This document shows, one piece after another, positions 17,977 to 26,579 of a stretch of DNA of 64,000 bases. This stretch comes from Carboxylicivirga mesophila (lineage in GTDB: Bacteria > Bacteroidota > Bacteroidia > Bacteroidales > Marinilabiliaceae), in assembly GCF_018271975.1 (NCBI RefSeq), contig NZ_JAGUCN010000023.1, positions 17,166-81,165 of the forward strand. Reading direction: 5' to 3'. The position numbers were made by a program, and so were the translations under genes. How positions within the stretch are numbered: position 1 is the stretch's first letter; every line of letters starts with the position of its first letter. A model generated the notes under the pieces. It was given only the letters and a program-made list of their open reading frames with translations, had not been told where the DNA came from and searched no databases.

Positions 17977-19857
17977 TTAGCGATTCACTATCTTAAAATA
18001 GGACACCTGTCGCTGTAATTCATTGGCAAAAGCATTTAGCTCATCGGCGCTTTGTGCTAAGGCATCGGCCAATGTAGCGTTTTGTTGGGTGCCATGATTC
18101 AGCTGTTGAAGGGCGCCAGATATTTGCTGAATGCCGGTGTTTTGCTCCAGGCTGGCAGCAGTTATCTCATCCACCAATGATGAGGTCTTCTCTATCTCAG
18201 GAACAAGTTCCTCCATGTCATTGCCGGCTTTCTCTGAAATCATTAGAGCACGTCTCGATAGTTTTTCTATTTCTTTGGCGGCATCCTGACTGCGTTCAGC
18301 CAGTTTTTTTACTTCTGAAGCTACCACCGAAAAACCGCGTCCGGCCTCTCCGGCCCGTGCCGCTTCAACGGCAGCATTTAAGGATAGAATATTGGTTTGG
18401 GCCGCAATATCCTGTATAATAGAAATGCGTTCGGCCACCGAACCCATTGCCTGCCGCATGCGTTGTGTGGAGTTGTTGCTGTTTTTAACACTTTCCAATG
18501 CTGTGTGTGACAGTTGTGAGGTGATGCGCGCGTTTTCGGTATTTTGCTCAATGTTGGCCGTCATCTCTTCGATGGCTGATGATACCTCTTCTGATGATGT
18601 GGCCATCGATGAAGTGGCGTTTGATAAGGTGCTCGAATCTTGTTCTAATCGGTTGGATGCATCTTGTATTTGCTGCGAGTTTTCGCGAATCATTTTTACT
18701 ACTACCGATAACTTTTCCTGCATGTCGAGGAGCGAATTATTAAGCACATCTAATTCGTCTTTTTCTTTTTTGTAGTTAAATACGCTGGTTAAGTCGCCTG
18801 ATGATATGGTCGATGTAATCTTAGCGGAACTAATAATAGGTGTAGCTATACGGCCGCTTACCAAGTAAACGAGTATCGCAATCACTGCAATTGATGCCAG
18901 TCCAATAATCAGCAATACGGAAACAATCCAGTTGGCTTTAGCTGTTAGTACCTTCTTAGGAGTCTGGATGAGTACGAACCAGGGCGACACACTTTTTCCG
19001 GGATATATTGGCGCCAGTGAAAATACCATTTGCTCGCCATCAACCTGATGTTCAAATACTGCAAATGCATCTTTATCCAACAATGCAAAGTTGCTTATAT
19101 TGATGGAATCATAGTAATTAGTTATGGATTGGCCGAGCATATTGGTATCGGCATGGCCAATAATGGAGCCTTTGGTAGATAATAAAATTGCTGTAGACGC
19201 TTTAAAAGGTTTAATGTCAGCTACAAAAGCCGGAAAGGCATCCAGTGAGATGTCAATGCCCACAACGCCTATTCCAACACCGTTGGCCTGCATAGGCACA
19301 ACAATCGATGTTTCAAGTATTTTATCCGTTTCTTCTTCGCCATATTGGTACCAATAGGGTTCAACAATCATTTCATTTAATGATTCAATGGCATCATAGT
19401 AGGGTGATGGTTTAATGCCATCTATATCCCGGACTATTTCCTTGTGTTGTAATTCACCTTCTTCTCGTGATAAGGTAGATGTTAGGCGTCCTGGTTTATT
19501 GCCCCAATCAGGCAGTATATATTCATACTGAAAACAATTCCATACAGCCAGAAAATCATCCTCTTCCTTTGCTACTTGCTCCATAGAAGCGTTGAAGAGC
19601 GGAAACATTTGTTCCCAGTTGTTGCTGTAGGTAACTTCAAAAGAACGTGCCAGTGCGCGGGCCACTCCCATATGCGACGATAGCTGTTGATTAATGGCAT
19701 TGGCTGCTTTTTGCGTTTCTTCAATCAGCAGGTGCTCATTTGACTCAACAAACGAACGGCGGATAAATAATAATGAAACAGTCAGGAATATACAGAATAC
19801 ACTTCCTACGGCAATAATAGTAAAGCTAGCCAGCTTCTTCTTAAGATTTAATTTCAT
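17977..19857 (-). CDS. Methyl-accepting chemotaxis protein with dCache-like sensor
   Basis: A 626-residue chemoreceptor. TM1 is about residues 11-31. The periplasmic region of about 35-310 looks like a double Cache (dCache_1) domain, with features such as [10 protein letters not shown] and [16 protein letters not shown] that recall the Cache ligand pocket. TM2 is about 313-337, HAMP about 338-392, and the MCP signalling domain has the tip [16 protein letters not shown]. dCache receptors often bind amino acids or small organic ligands; the ligand here is unknown. It has no CheR-binding pentapeptide. It and the HBM-type receptor flank sucD but are different architectures, not a recent duplication. 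Confidence 0.9.
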   Translation of the reverse strand: MKLNLKKKLASFTIIAVGSVFCIFLTVSLLFIRRSFVESNEHLLIEETQKAANAINQQLSSHMGVARALARSFEVTYSNNWEQMFPLFNASMEQVAKEEDDFLAVWNCFQYEYILPDWGNKPGRLTSTLSREEGELQHKEIVRDIDGIKPSPYYDAIESLNEMIVEPYWYQYGEEETDKILETSIVVPMQANGVGIGVVGIDISLDAFPAFVADIKPFKASTAILLSTKGSIIGHADTNMLGQSITNYYDSINISNFALLDKDAFAVFEHQVDGEQMVFSLAPIYPGKSVSPWFVLIQTPKKVLTAKANWIVSVLLIIGLASIAVIAILVYLVSGRIATPIISSAKITSTISSGDLTSVFNYKKEKDELDVLNNSLLDMQEKLSVVVKMIRENSQQIQDASNRLEQDSSTLSNATSSMATSSEEVSSAIEEMTANIEQNTENARITSQLSHTALESVKNSNNSTQRMRQAMGSVAERISIIQDIAAQTNILSLNAAVEAARAGEAGRGFSVVASEVKKLAERSQDAAKEIEKLSRRALMISEKAGNDMEELVPEIEKTSSLVDEITAASLEQNTGIQQISGALQQLNHGTQQNATLADALAQSADELNAFANELQRQVSYFKIVNR

Positions 19858-19896
19858 CTGCGATCAGGCAATTTTATAGATAACGATTCTCATTTA

Positions 19897-19925
19897 CAAA
19901 AGTAAAAAATGGCTCAAGGTAGCAA
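19897..19925 (-). promoter_or_regulatory. Promoter of the dCache chemoreceptor
   Basis: On the minus strand, TTG (bases 19923-19925) and TACTTTTG (bases 19897-19904) are 18 bases apart, matching the Bacteroidota -33/-7 pattern, about 40 bases before the start codon. Confidence 0.6.
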
Positions 19926-20093
19926 AATGTAATTTGATAAACCCTTTAATAATGGTGACGGAGCGCTTGCTTTTAAAGGAGATTTACTGAATAACGGCCA
20001 TGAGTTGCGTATTGAGCTTGTGTTATTGTAAAAGTTAATTATTTATGTTGATTCAAAATAACAGGGTTTGTATGTGTTTTGTGTGATTATGTA

Positions 20094-20156
20094 TATATTT
20101 GTTGTCAGGTAATCGGGTTAAGGTGAGATGATAAGTAGTGTGCTCATGAATGAGCA
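20094..20156 (+). promoter_or_regulatory. Promoter element and palindromic operator candidate before the small HTH gene
   Basis: TATATTTG (20094-20101) fits the TAnnTTTG -7 element, with a TTTG 23 bases further up (20067-20070). Between it and the HTH gene lies a perfect inverted repeat TGCTCAT-GA-ATGAGCA (20141-20156), placed like an autoregulatory operator in the leader. The remainder of 19926-20182 shows nothing else. Confidence 0.45.
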
Positions 20157-20182
20157 TGATTGTGTAATTGTAACTTAACCTA

Positions 20183-20416
20183 ATGATGAAATTTCTTACA
20201 CAAATGGAGCGCTATGAGTGCATCCTCAAGCTAATTAGGCGCAAGGCGACTGGTACACCTCAAGAGCTGGCTAATCGTTTGGACATATCGGAGAGTACCC
20301 TGTATGAACATATAAGAGTACTTAAGCACTGCGGTGCACAGATAGAGTACTGCCCCTGTCGGCAAAGCTATTTGCTTCATAATGATTTTACCATTGCCTT
20401 TGGTAATTCAGATTAG
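20183..20416 (+). CDS. Small winged-helix/HTH (DeoR-like HTH_11) protein
   Basis: A 77-residue protein almost entirely made of one helix-turn-helix domain: TGTPQELANRLDISESTLYE reads as the scaffold and recognition helices, followed by a wing with a CGAQIEYCPCRQSYLL strand pair. The three Cys near 50-58 (C-x8-C-x-C) could bind metal, but that is speculation. It resembles stand-alone HTH_11 proteins seen in many Bacteroidota. A second Met at residue 8 is an alternative start. The palindrome 27 bases upstream is a plausible self-operator. It lies at the edge of a more AT-rich accessory stretch. Target genes are unknown. Confidence 0.75.
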   Translation: MMKFLTQMERYECILKLIRRKATGTPQELANRLDISESTLYEHIRVLKHCGAQIEYCPCRQSYLLHNDFTIAFGNSD

Positions 20417-20547
20417 AATTATACAAATATTAAAAGAGGCATTTCGTTTTTTATTGACTCCAAACAATTAGGAGTTGCAATTTTATACAGATGAGGCATA
20501 TCTATCTGGTCCTTATAAATAATATTCTAATTCTCTAAAAAAATCTT

Positions 20548-21792
20548 ATGACCCATATATATACAAAGGTTTTAATTAAAAGGATCGCATTAAGTGTTAT
20601 AATACAACTTTGTTGCGTTTTAGTTAATTCACAGAATCTTGCACCCAACCCGAGCTTTGAGTTAAATTATGCTTGCCCTGATTCAATTGGAAATCTTGAA
20701 CTCGTAAAGGATTGGTGGAGCCCGTTTGGACGCCCGGTGTATTTTCATACTTGTAACAATTATAAAACCAACTATCGTCGAATTGTGCCTCCGGGGCAGA
20801 AAGCTTACAATGAGGAGCCTGTAATTGCCAACTCAGGAGTAGGTTACGTTGGTATTTATATGTCAGTTATATCAGTTCCTTCGCACCACGATTACCTTAT
20901 GTGTAAGTTGAATAGTCCACTTAAAAAAGATTCCATTTATGATGTGGAAATGATGGTTCGCTTAGGTAATGTTTGGAAGTATATCGATTATATTGGAATG
21001 TTTTTTTCACGCGATAAATATGAAGTGCCAAAGCGACAAACCATTAAAACTTACAGAGCTTATAACGACTCTTATACATACAAAACTCTAGATAGGGTAT
21101 CACTTAGTTTTGATAAAGATACAGTTCGATTAAGCAATGATAGTTGCAAACTAAATAATCGGCATCAATGGATTAAGGTTAAAGGACAGTATACCGCGAA
21201 AGGAGGGGAGCAATATGTAACGATTGGTAATTTTTGCATAGGCAATAGAGGATTGTTCAACAATAACATTAAGCCAGAGAATCCAGTATACGTCGTGGAT
21301 GGGCATAGTTATTTAGAAGGGGACTTCAGTTATTCTAGCTATCAAAGTACCTTCTATTACATTGATGATGTTTATATAGGGCACCAATCAATCCGAAATT
21401 CTAAAGTTTACCAGTCATTTGAGTCAAAAATGAAGGTAGGTGAACCGCTAAAGTTGGAAAACATCTATTTTGAGACGGGTAAAGCCACTTTAGAGGATGT
21501 TTCTTATTCTACACTTCGCTTACTTCAAACATACTTAATTGATCATGAAGATCTATGTGTTGTCATTGAAGGACATACAGACAATATAGGTACAGATGAA
21601 GCGAATCTTTTATTATCTCAGCAACGGGCCGAGGCAATCATTCATTATCTAAATGCGAATGGCATAAGCAGTTCTAGAATGAAAGCTTTGGGGTGTGGCC
21701 ATTCACAACCGATTGCAGATAATGCATCAGCAGGAGGTCGCCAACTAAACCGACGAGTAGAATTTACTTTAACTAAAAAGATGAATCCATGA
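20548..21792 (+). CDS. OmpA-family protein with N-terminal secreted domain
   Basis: A 414-residue envelope protein. It has a signal peptide ending about VLVNSQ, then an N-terminal region of about 30-290 that opens with LAPNPSFELNYACP, a start typical of beta-sandwich carbohydrate-binding-like domains in Bacteroidota. The C-terminal OmpA/MotB peptidoglycan-binding domain of about 305-412 has IYFETGKATL, VIEGHTDNIGTDEANLLLSQ, RAEAI and NRRVEFTL. The conserved Asp and Arg for diaminopimelate binding are present. It probably tethers a surface domain to the cell wall. Its stop codon overlaps the next gene (ATGA), so they are co-transcribed. Base composition is clearly more AT-rich than neighbouring housekeeping genes (judged by eye). 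Confidence 0.85.
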   Translation: MTHIYTKVLIKRIALSVIIQLCCVLVNSQNLAPNPSFELNYACPDSIGNLELVKDWWSPFGRPVYFHTCNNYKTNYRRIVPPGQKAYNEEPVIANSGVGYVGIYMSVISVPSHHDYLMCKLNSPLKKDSIYDVEMMVRLGNVWKYIDYIGMFFSRDKYEVPKRQTIKTYRAYNDSYTYKTLDRVSLSFDKDTVRLSNDSCKLNNRHQWIKVKGQYTAKGGEQYVTIGNFCIGNRGLFNNNIKPENPVYVVDGHSYLEGDFSYSSYQSTFYYIDDVYIGHQSIRNSKVYQSFESKMKVGEPLKLENIYFETGKATLEDVSYSTLRLLQTYLIDHEDLCVVIEGHTDNIGTDEANLLLSQQRAEAIIHYLNANGISSSRMKALGCGHSQPIADNASAGGRQLNRRVEFTLTKKMNP

Positions 21793-22637
21793 ATAAACTA
21801 GCAATTGTTGTAGTATTATGTAGTGTGTGTATGGTGATTGAGGCCCAATCTGCAAAAGAGTATTTTTCGCTGTCGAATGAAGTCAGTCAAGCTGCAGAAG
21901 GGGATAATGAATTGCTATTGCAACAGAGTAGACAGCTGTTAGATTGGTCAACTCGAAAATATGAAGTTAAGCGGGGTGGAAAGGATACCCTTTTATCTGT
22001 TACACCTTACACTGCACTTATTGGCCATGCTATTTACTACGCACGCATAGATAAGTTGGACAGCACCTTTTTTTATCTCCAACAAGCAATTGACCATGGA
22101 ATGGACGATAAATTGGTATTTGTTGATAATTACAAAGACTTTCATCAGATATATAATACACCTCAAACAATAAAAATGAAACGGAAGATGAATAAACGCT
22201 TTTTATCATCTTTAGCAACATCAAATGAAAGGAAAATAGCTAAGCAGGTGATTGATATGTTTGAGTTAGATCAATATACCAGAACTTATTATGAGTATTC
22301 TAAACATGTCTTAAAAGCAGACTCTGTTGAGCTTAATAGTATAAAATCTAGATGGGAGACAATAGACCGTCGAAATCAAACTGCAATGATGGATATTTTG
22401 GATAATTATGGTTATCCGGGAAAAAGTTTAATGGGTGATTCAAGAGCAGAGTGTGCGTTCTTTATTATTCAACACTTTAAAGATGTTGAGCAGCAACAGA
22501 AATACTATCCTATGCTTAAACAGGCTGCGGAACAAGGAGAGCTAGACCCATTTATGCTAATGATGATAGAAGATCGAATAAATATTAAAGAGGGTAACGT
22601 GCAGAAGCATGGGACACAGACCTTTATTATAGAATAG
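21789..22637 (+). CDS. Exported DUF6624-like protein
   Basis: A 282-residue protein with a signal peptide ending MVIEAQ. The N-terminal half is helical and may be a TPR-like repeat region (PYTALIGHAIYYARIDKLDS). The C-terminal third, about 175-275, carries the features of the DUF6624 family: a D-N-YG-PG-SL-G segment (LDNYGYPGKSLMGD), then IQHF, YYPMLKQAAEQGELDP, MMIEDRINIKEG and HGTQTF near the end. The function of DUF6624 is not known. It overlaps the OmpA-like gene by 4 bases, so the two are translationally coupled. It may act with the OmpA-like protein in the periplasm. Assignment is from memory of the motif pattern. Confidence 0.7.
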   Translation: MNKLAIVVVLCSVCMVIEAQSAKEYFSLSNEVSQAAEGDNELLLQQSRQLLDWSTRKYEVKRGGKDTLLSVTPYTALIGHAIYYARIDKLDSTFFYLQQAIDHGMDDKLVFVDNYKDFHQIYNTPQTIKMKRKMNKRFLSSLATSNERKIAKQVIDMFELDQYTRTYYEYSKHVLKADSVELNSIKSRWETIDRRNQTAMMDILDNYGYPGKSLMGDSRAECAFFIIQHFKDVEQQQKYYPMLKQAAEQGELDPFMLMMIEDRINIKEGNVQKHGTQTFIIE

Positions 22638-22696
22638 TTTGTTAAAAAAGTTGTCTTGTAATTATTATTTACAAGGTGCAATATATAGATTAAAAA

Positions 22697-23953
22697 ATGT
22701 TGAGATTTAAGAGAGTAGTTCTTTCAATAGCTTTGCTTTGCGTTAATTGTGTATTGATAAGTTCACAGCATAACAGCAGTGAACGAATACAGCAGATTAC
22801 CAATTGGGTAAATATTAACCAGAAGCAAATATATGACATTTGGCAAAGACCATTAGGGCAGTATGTAGTCTATGCAGATAGGCAATCCAGAGCAGTGTTT
22901 AGTACTTGGCAGATTGATTCATCGTATATACGAGTGTCCAATGGATTGTTTGAAGGGGTGTTGGCTGATAGTGTTATTATAGCTAATACAGATATTGTTT
23001 TGAATGAAATGCCGGCTGCATTGGTGGCTTTGCCAGTGCCTGATGATTTTGAAAGAGCATTGTTGCTGGTGTTGCATGAGTCATTCCATAGCATTCAGGA
23101 TTCTATTTTCAAAACCAGGGGATGTAATAATAGTCATCTGAACGAACCGGAAGCATGTGCGTTATTAAAAACAGAATGCCATTACCTGGCAAATGCCCTG
23201 GCAAGCACAAATAATCAGCGCGATTCGTTGTTATGTCAGGCTCTGGCCTGTCGCTTCCACCGGATGAACCTATATAGTGATTATACCGACGATGAAGCTG
23301 CTTTTGAATTAACAGAAGGACTAGCTGAATATACTGCAATTAAGGCTGTTTATATTTCTAAATCAAACAGTATGGCATATATACGTGAAAAGAGTGATGC
23401 ATTGCTTGATGCAAAATCGATACATCGTCGATTTGGATACGTAACCGGTTTGATTTATGCGTTGTTACTCGATAGCTATGTTCCTGGGTGGAAGCTCTGT
23501 TTAAATTCAGATAGCAACATGGCTATCATGCTTAAAGAGTCTATTTGTGCTGATAACCGATTAACGATAGATGTCTGCAGTGATTCGGTTTTTACTCATT
23601 ATTATAACCAGGAATTATTAAGGCAGCAACAAATACAACATTTTAATGATTCGGTTAAAACTGTTTTTGCAAATACGCCGTCGTACATTGTACCGCTGTC
23701 GTCAAACAGGCAGTTTGGCTTTAGTCCCAATCACATGTTCAATATTCCCGATTTCGGTATATTCTTTCCTTTTATGGAGTTGACTGACCAATGGGGCAAA
23801 ATAGTTGTTAAGCCAGGAGGAGGTGTTTTACTGATTGAGGGCAATAAAAAAGCTAAAGTTCTGATGAAAGATAATTATATTGAGATGAAGATTGATGGTG
23901 ATTGGAAATGGCAAAAGATATTAGCTGGTATGCAGTTAGTTAAGGCACGCTAA
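22697..23953 (+). CDS. Putative exported HExxH zinc metallopeptidase-like protein
   Basis: A 418-residue protein with a signal peptide ending about VLISSQ. I do not recognise its family. It contains VLHESFHSIQ with HExxH at His127-Glu128-His131, and 76 residues later LTEGLAEYTA (Glu207 or Glu211), the arrangement of gluzincin-type metallopeptidases, where a downstream Glu is the third zinc ligand. DDEAAFELTEGLAEY is a helix compatible with that role. The last 110 residues look like a separate beta-rich domain. It lies 59 bases after the DUF6624 gene, same strand, possibly the same operon. The peptidase call is inferred from the motif spacing alone. Confidence 0.65.
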   Translation: MLRFKRVVLSIALLCVNCVLISSQHNSSERIQQITNWVNINQKQIYDIWQRPLGQYVVYADRQSRAVFSTWQIDSSYIRVSNGLFEGVLADSVIIANTDIVLNEMPAALVALPVPDDFERALLLVLHESFHSIQDSIFKTRGCNNSHLNEPEACALLKTECHYLANALASTNNQRDSLLCQALACRFHRMNLYSDYTDDEAAFELTEGLAEYTAIKAVYISKSNSMAYIREKSDALLDAKSIHRRFGYVTGLIYALLLDSYVPGWKLCLNSDSNMAIMLKESICADNRLTIDVCSDSVFTHYYNQELLRQQQIQHFNDSVKTVFANTPSYIVPLSSNRQFGFSPNHMFNIPDFGIFFPFMELTDQWGKIVVKPGGGVLLIEGNKKAKVLMKDNYIEMKIDGDWKWQKILAGMQLVKAR

Positions 23954-23996
23954 ATGCAAATAAATGAAGCTGTAACTTTATTAATGGATGTTTTGA

Positions 23997-24143
23997 AGTG
24001 TCCAATCAGGTTTGAACTATGGCAGGCTACTGCCCTTTAAGCAGAATATGCAGGGTGTGGACGAAACTATTACCGAAGATCTGACTCTGGCTCAACGAAT
24101 GATTTATCCGCTAAGAGCGATTTTGGAAGAGCATGTGAAATAG
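23997..24143 (+). pseudogene. Probable C-terminal remnant of an unknown gene
   Basis: A 48-codon open stretch with no good start (the upstream frame is closed by TGA at 23994) reads as a well-formed protein tail, ending LTLAQRMIYPLRAILEEHVK. Several in-frame stops precede it. I do not recognise the parent. It sits just before a CTCCG/CGGAG palindrome. An alternative is a 31-residue ORF from the ATG at 24048. Low confidence. Confidence 0.3.
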
Positions 24144-24152
24144 TTTTTATTC

Positions 24153-24170
24153 ACTCCGGAAAAATCGGAG
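24153..24170. repeat. 18-bp palindromic repeat, left copy
   Basis: ACTCCGGAAAAATCGGAG, with arms CTCCG/CGGAG around GAAAAAT. The identical 18 bases recur at 25875-25892, so the two copies bracket the small double-glycine gene and the M28 peptidase gene. Confidence 0.7.
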
Positions 24171-24238
24171 CATAAGGTTTTATAATTGTCATGCATACAT
24201 GTTCTGGCCGGAAGGATGCCCCAATTCCACTCAGGGTA

Positions 24239-24469
24239 ATGAGTGAATCATTAAAACTTAAAAAAGATGAAAAAATTGAAAGTAACGTTCTTGGTAAAAA
24301 TGATCTGCTATCTTTAAAAGGCGGTTTAACAAGGGCTGAGTTTCTAGAATCATATAGATGGTTAGTTGAGAATGGGCACCATGATCAGGCAGCCGAAATT
24401 ATGAAAATGGCTAATTCTGGGATGATAGAATTTGAAGATTCATCAAGTGGTGAGTATTTTAATCCATAA
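24239..24469 (+). CDS. Small protein with a double-glycine-type leader
   Basis: 76 residues from the ATG at 24239 (an ATG at 24191 would give 92). The first 29 residues resemble leaders cleaved after Gly-Gly: LGKNDLLSLKGG has GG at -1/-2 and Leu at -4, -7 and -12, the spacing of bacteriocin and RiPP precursors and of Bacteroidota GG-leader peptides. The 47-residue remainder is helical, then acidic (ending SSGEYFNP) and has no Cys, so a lanthipeptide-type core is not indicated. No peptidase-containing ABC transporter or modifying enzyme is nearby; the next gene is a secreted M28 peptidase. The function is not known. A hairpin follows the stop codon. Confidence 0.6.
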   Translation: MSESLKLKKDEKIESNVLGKNDLLSLKGGLTRAEFLESYRWLVENGHHDQAAEIMKMANSGMIEFEDSSSGEYFNP

Positions 24470-24480
24470 TTTATGTTGTT

Positions 24481-24512
24481 AGAGGTTGACCGTGTTCAAC
24501 CTCTCATTATTT
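24481..24512 (+). terminator. Hairpin after the small double-glycine gene
   Basis: Perfect 9-bp stem AGAGGTTGA (24481-24489) and TCAACCTCT (24496-24504), followed by only a weak T-rich tail. Likely terminator or attenuator before the M28 gene. Confidence 0.55.
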
Positions 24513-24543
24513 ATAAGGTATACACAAATAACAATATTCGTTC

Positions 24544-25866
24544 ATGAAGAAGCTCTCAGTTATCGCCTTTTTCTTTATTTCCTTCTTACATGTTTATGGT
24601 CAATCAAACTTTGATTATTTATATGAAAGTGTCAGGCTTTTGACCTCATCTGAATTTAAAGGACGGGGTTATATTTATGGAGGTGCTGACAGTACAGCCC
24701 GGTATATTAAGAATGCTTATCGTGAAATTGGATTGTCAGCGTTGTCATATGATTTTCAGCAAAGCTTCTTAATCACTGCGTTTGGCAGGATAAATGAGCA
24801 GTCATCAATTAGTATAAATGGTAGGCCATATGCTATATGGAGTGATTTCACAATTAATCCTTATGTCAATGATTGGACTCGTGGACAATTTATAGGGCAG
24901 CATCATCTTTATCCATATTATAAAAATGATTCGGTGTTTCTTTATAGAGATAGAGATGCTGAAGATTGTTTAATTCGTGTCAAGCTAATTAGCGAGAAGC
25001 GCATATTTCAAACGATATTAGAAGGTGATACTTTAGCTGATAAGTTCTTTGGTAGAAAACACACAACTGCTTGCTTACATTCGTATTTGCAACAACCAAA
25101 TATGAATTTGTATCCATCACCAATGATGAGTCGGAAACTAAAACAGATAGCTAACATTAATACTAGTAATTCTGTTAAGGAGACTATATTTGTAGATATA
25201 CAGAGGGATACTTCCAGTTATTTGTGTTCTAATATTATTGGTAGATTGAATGTTAGGTCAAGTGTAGATTCAATAATTTTAGTCACTGCTCACTATGATC
25301 ATTTAGGGCAAAGAGCAACAAGTTATTATCCGGGAGCTAATGATAATGCATCCGGGGTTGGTGTAATGCTCGAGCTTGCCAATTGGTTAAGTATTGCGGT
25401 TGATGAAGGATGGCAACCGCGTCACAATATTGTTTTTGTAGCCTTTGCAGCTGAAGAGTATGGTTTATTAGGTTCTGAATATTTCGTGCAAAGCAATTTG
25501 ATTGATACATCGCTAATTAAATGTGTGCTTAATTTGGATATGATTGGTGGATTGGGAGCGACACTTAAAGAGCATAGTAGATCCTTGTATCTTTTAAAAA
25601 GCGCTAATGTCCAGCATACTTACATAGAATATCTACTTGAAGCAGATAGTGTAAATGCAGGCGTTGATTTTCTTTTAGATGGAAATGCAAAATACTTAAG
25701 ATATTCTGATCAGGCTAGTTTTATTAGGCGGGATATTCCTTCTTTATTCCTTTTTTCGGGTGAGGACGGCGTTATTCACACAGTAAATGATACAGCTGAT
25801 AAACTGAATTTCGAAAAAATGGAAAGTTTAGTGGAAGTGCTTTATGATTGGTTAAAAAGAAATTAA
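24544..25866 (+). CDS. Secreted M28-family zinc peptidase
   Basis: A 440-residue exported aminopeptidase-type protein. It has a signal peptide ending LHVYGQ. The catalytic M28 domain occupies about 225-435: TAHYDHLG (first His ligand), GANDNASGVGVMLELA (bridging Asp), FVAFAAEEYGLLGSEYF (catalytic and ligand Glu), LNLDMIGG (Asp ligand) and GEDGVIHTVNDT (second His). All metal-site residues are present. About residues 25-220 form an N-terminal region without clear relatives. The gene is AT-rich and is followed by a hairpin that is also the right copy of the 18-bp repeat. The natural substrate is unknown; the adjacent small leader-bearing gene is one candidate partner, by inference only. Confidence 0.9.
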   Translation: MKKLSVIAFFFISFLHVYGQSNFDYLYESVRLLTSSEFKGRGYIYGGADSTARYIKNAYREIGLSALSYDFQQSFLITAFGRINEQSSISINGRPYAIWSDFTINPYVNDWTRGQFIGQHHLYPYYKNDSVFLYRDRDAEDCLIRVKLISEKRIFQTILEGDTLADKFFGRKHTTACLHSYLQQPNMNLYPSPMMSRKLKQIANINTSNSVKETIFVDIQRDTSSYLCSNIIGRLNVRSSVDSIILVTAHYDHLGQRATSYYPGANDNASGVGVMLELANWLSIAVDEGWQPRHNIVFVAFAAEEYGLLGSEYFVQSNLIDTSLIKCVLNLDMIGGLGATLKEHSRSLYLLKSANVQHTYIEYLLEADSVNAGVDFLLDGNAKYLRYSDQASFIRRDIPSLFLFSGEDGVIHTVNDTADKLNFEKMESLVEVLYDWLKRN

Positions 25867-25872
25867 TCTTCC

Positions 25873-25900
25873 CCACTCCGGAAAAATCGGAGTGGCTTTT
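25873..25900 (+). terminator. Terminator after the M28 gene; right copy of the 18-bp repeat
   Basis: Perfect 8-bp stem CCACTCCG (25873-25880) and CGGAGTGG (25888-25895), loop GAAAAAT, then CTTTT. The core 25875-25892 is identical to 24153-24170. Confidence 0.75.
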
Positions 25901-25950
25901 CCTATACTCGTCTTGCTAATCAATTTTTTAATCCATTAAAACCTAATGTT

Positions 25951-26424
25951 ATGCAAGAAAACAGAATTGAATTAAACATTACAGACGAAGAGCAAGCCCA
26001 GGTGAATGAGGCCATTAATGTGCTTGAGCAGGTGTTGTTGCCTAAGCTATATGTTTTGGAAAAAGACGAAAAAGCAGACCTGCTGCACATGGGCGATAAG
26101 TCGGTGGCTTTCGTTGACAAAAGTTTAGAAATAGCCAGGCAGGATGAGGCATTGCTCGATGCGTTTGTGGATGTAAGCGCCATGGCGGTTGATGTTGGTG
26201 CCGTTTCTTTATTGCGTTCGCTGAGCTACAAGGTGGAGCGCATCGCTTCGGCCCTCGAAGATTCTAAAGCCTTGGCGGGCCACGAAGCATACAGTACATC
26301 TTTGATGGTTTATAGTCTGATGAAGAATGCTGCCAAGATGGGGCATCCAGGTGCTAAGGAAAAGGTAGCGGAACTCAAACAGCGCTTTCCGCGTGGACGA
26401 AAAAAAGCAGCTTCTGTAAATTAG
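25951..26424 (+). CDS. Conserved-looking all-helical hypothetical protein
   Basis: 157 residues, predicted cytoplasmic, no signal peptide. I do not recognise a named family. It is nearly all helix (ITDEEQAQVNEAINVLEQVL and later amphipathic stretches) with a basic C-terminal tail PRGRKKAASVN that could touch nucleic acid. Codon use looks like the housekeeping genes rather than the AT-rich cluster before it. It stands alone between a terminator and a gene-poor strip carrying REP-like palindromes. Confidence 0.7.
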   Translation: MQENRIELNITDEEQAQVNEAINVLEQVLLPKLYVLEKDEKADLLHMGDKSVAFVDKSLEIARQDEALLDAFVDVSAMAVDVGAVSLLRSLSYKVERIASALEDSKALAGHEAYSTSLMVYSLMKNAAKMGHPGAKEKVAELKQRFPRGRKKAASVN

Positions 26425-26579
26425 TAACAAGCTTTAGCAGTATTTACAGACCGGGCAGGGTTGGTGGTTAAATAGTTAATCGTTGACCTTGTTTTTTTTA
26501 GGATCAGGGGGCGGGCTTCTGGCTTTGGTATGCAGTCTCCTGTCTTTTTCACTCGTCTGTCTGCTGTTGTGTCACAACT

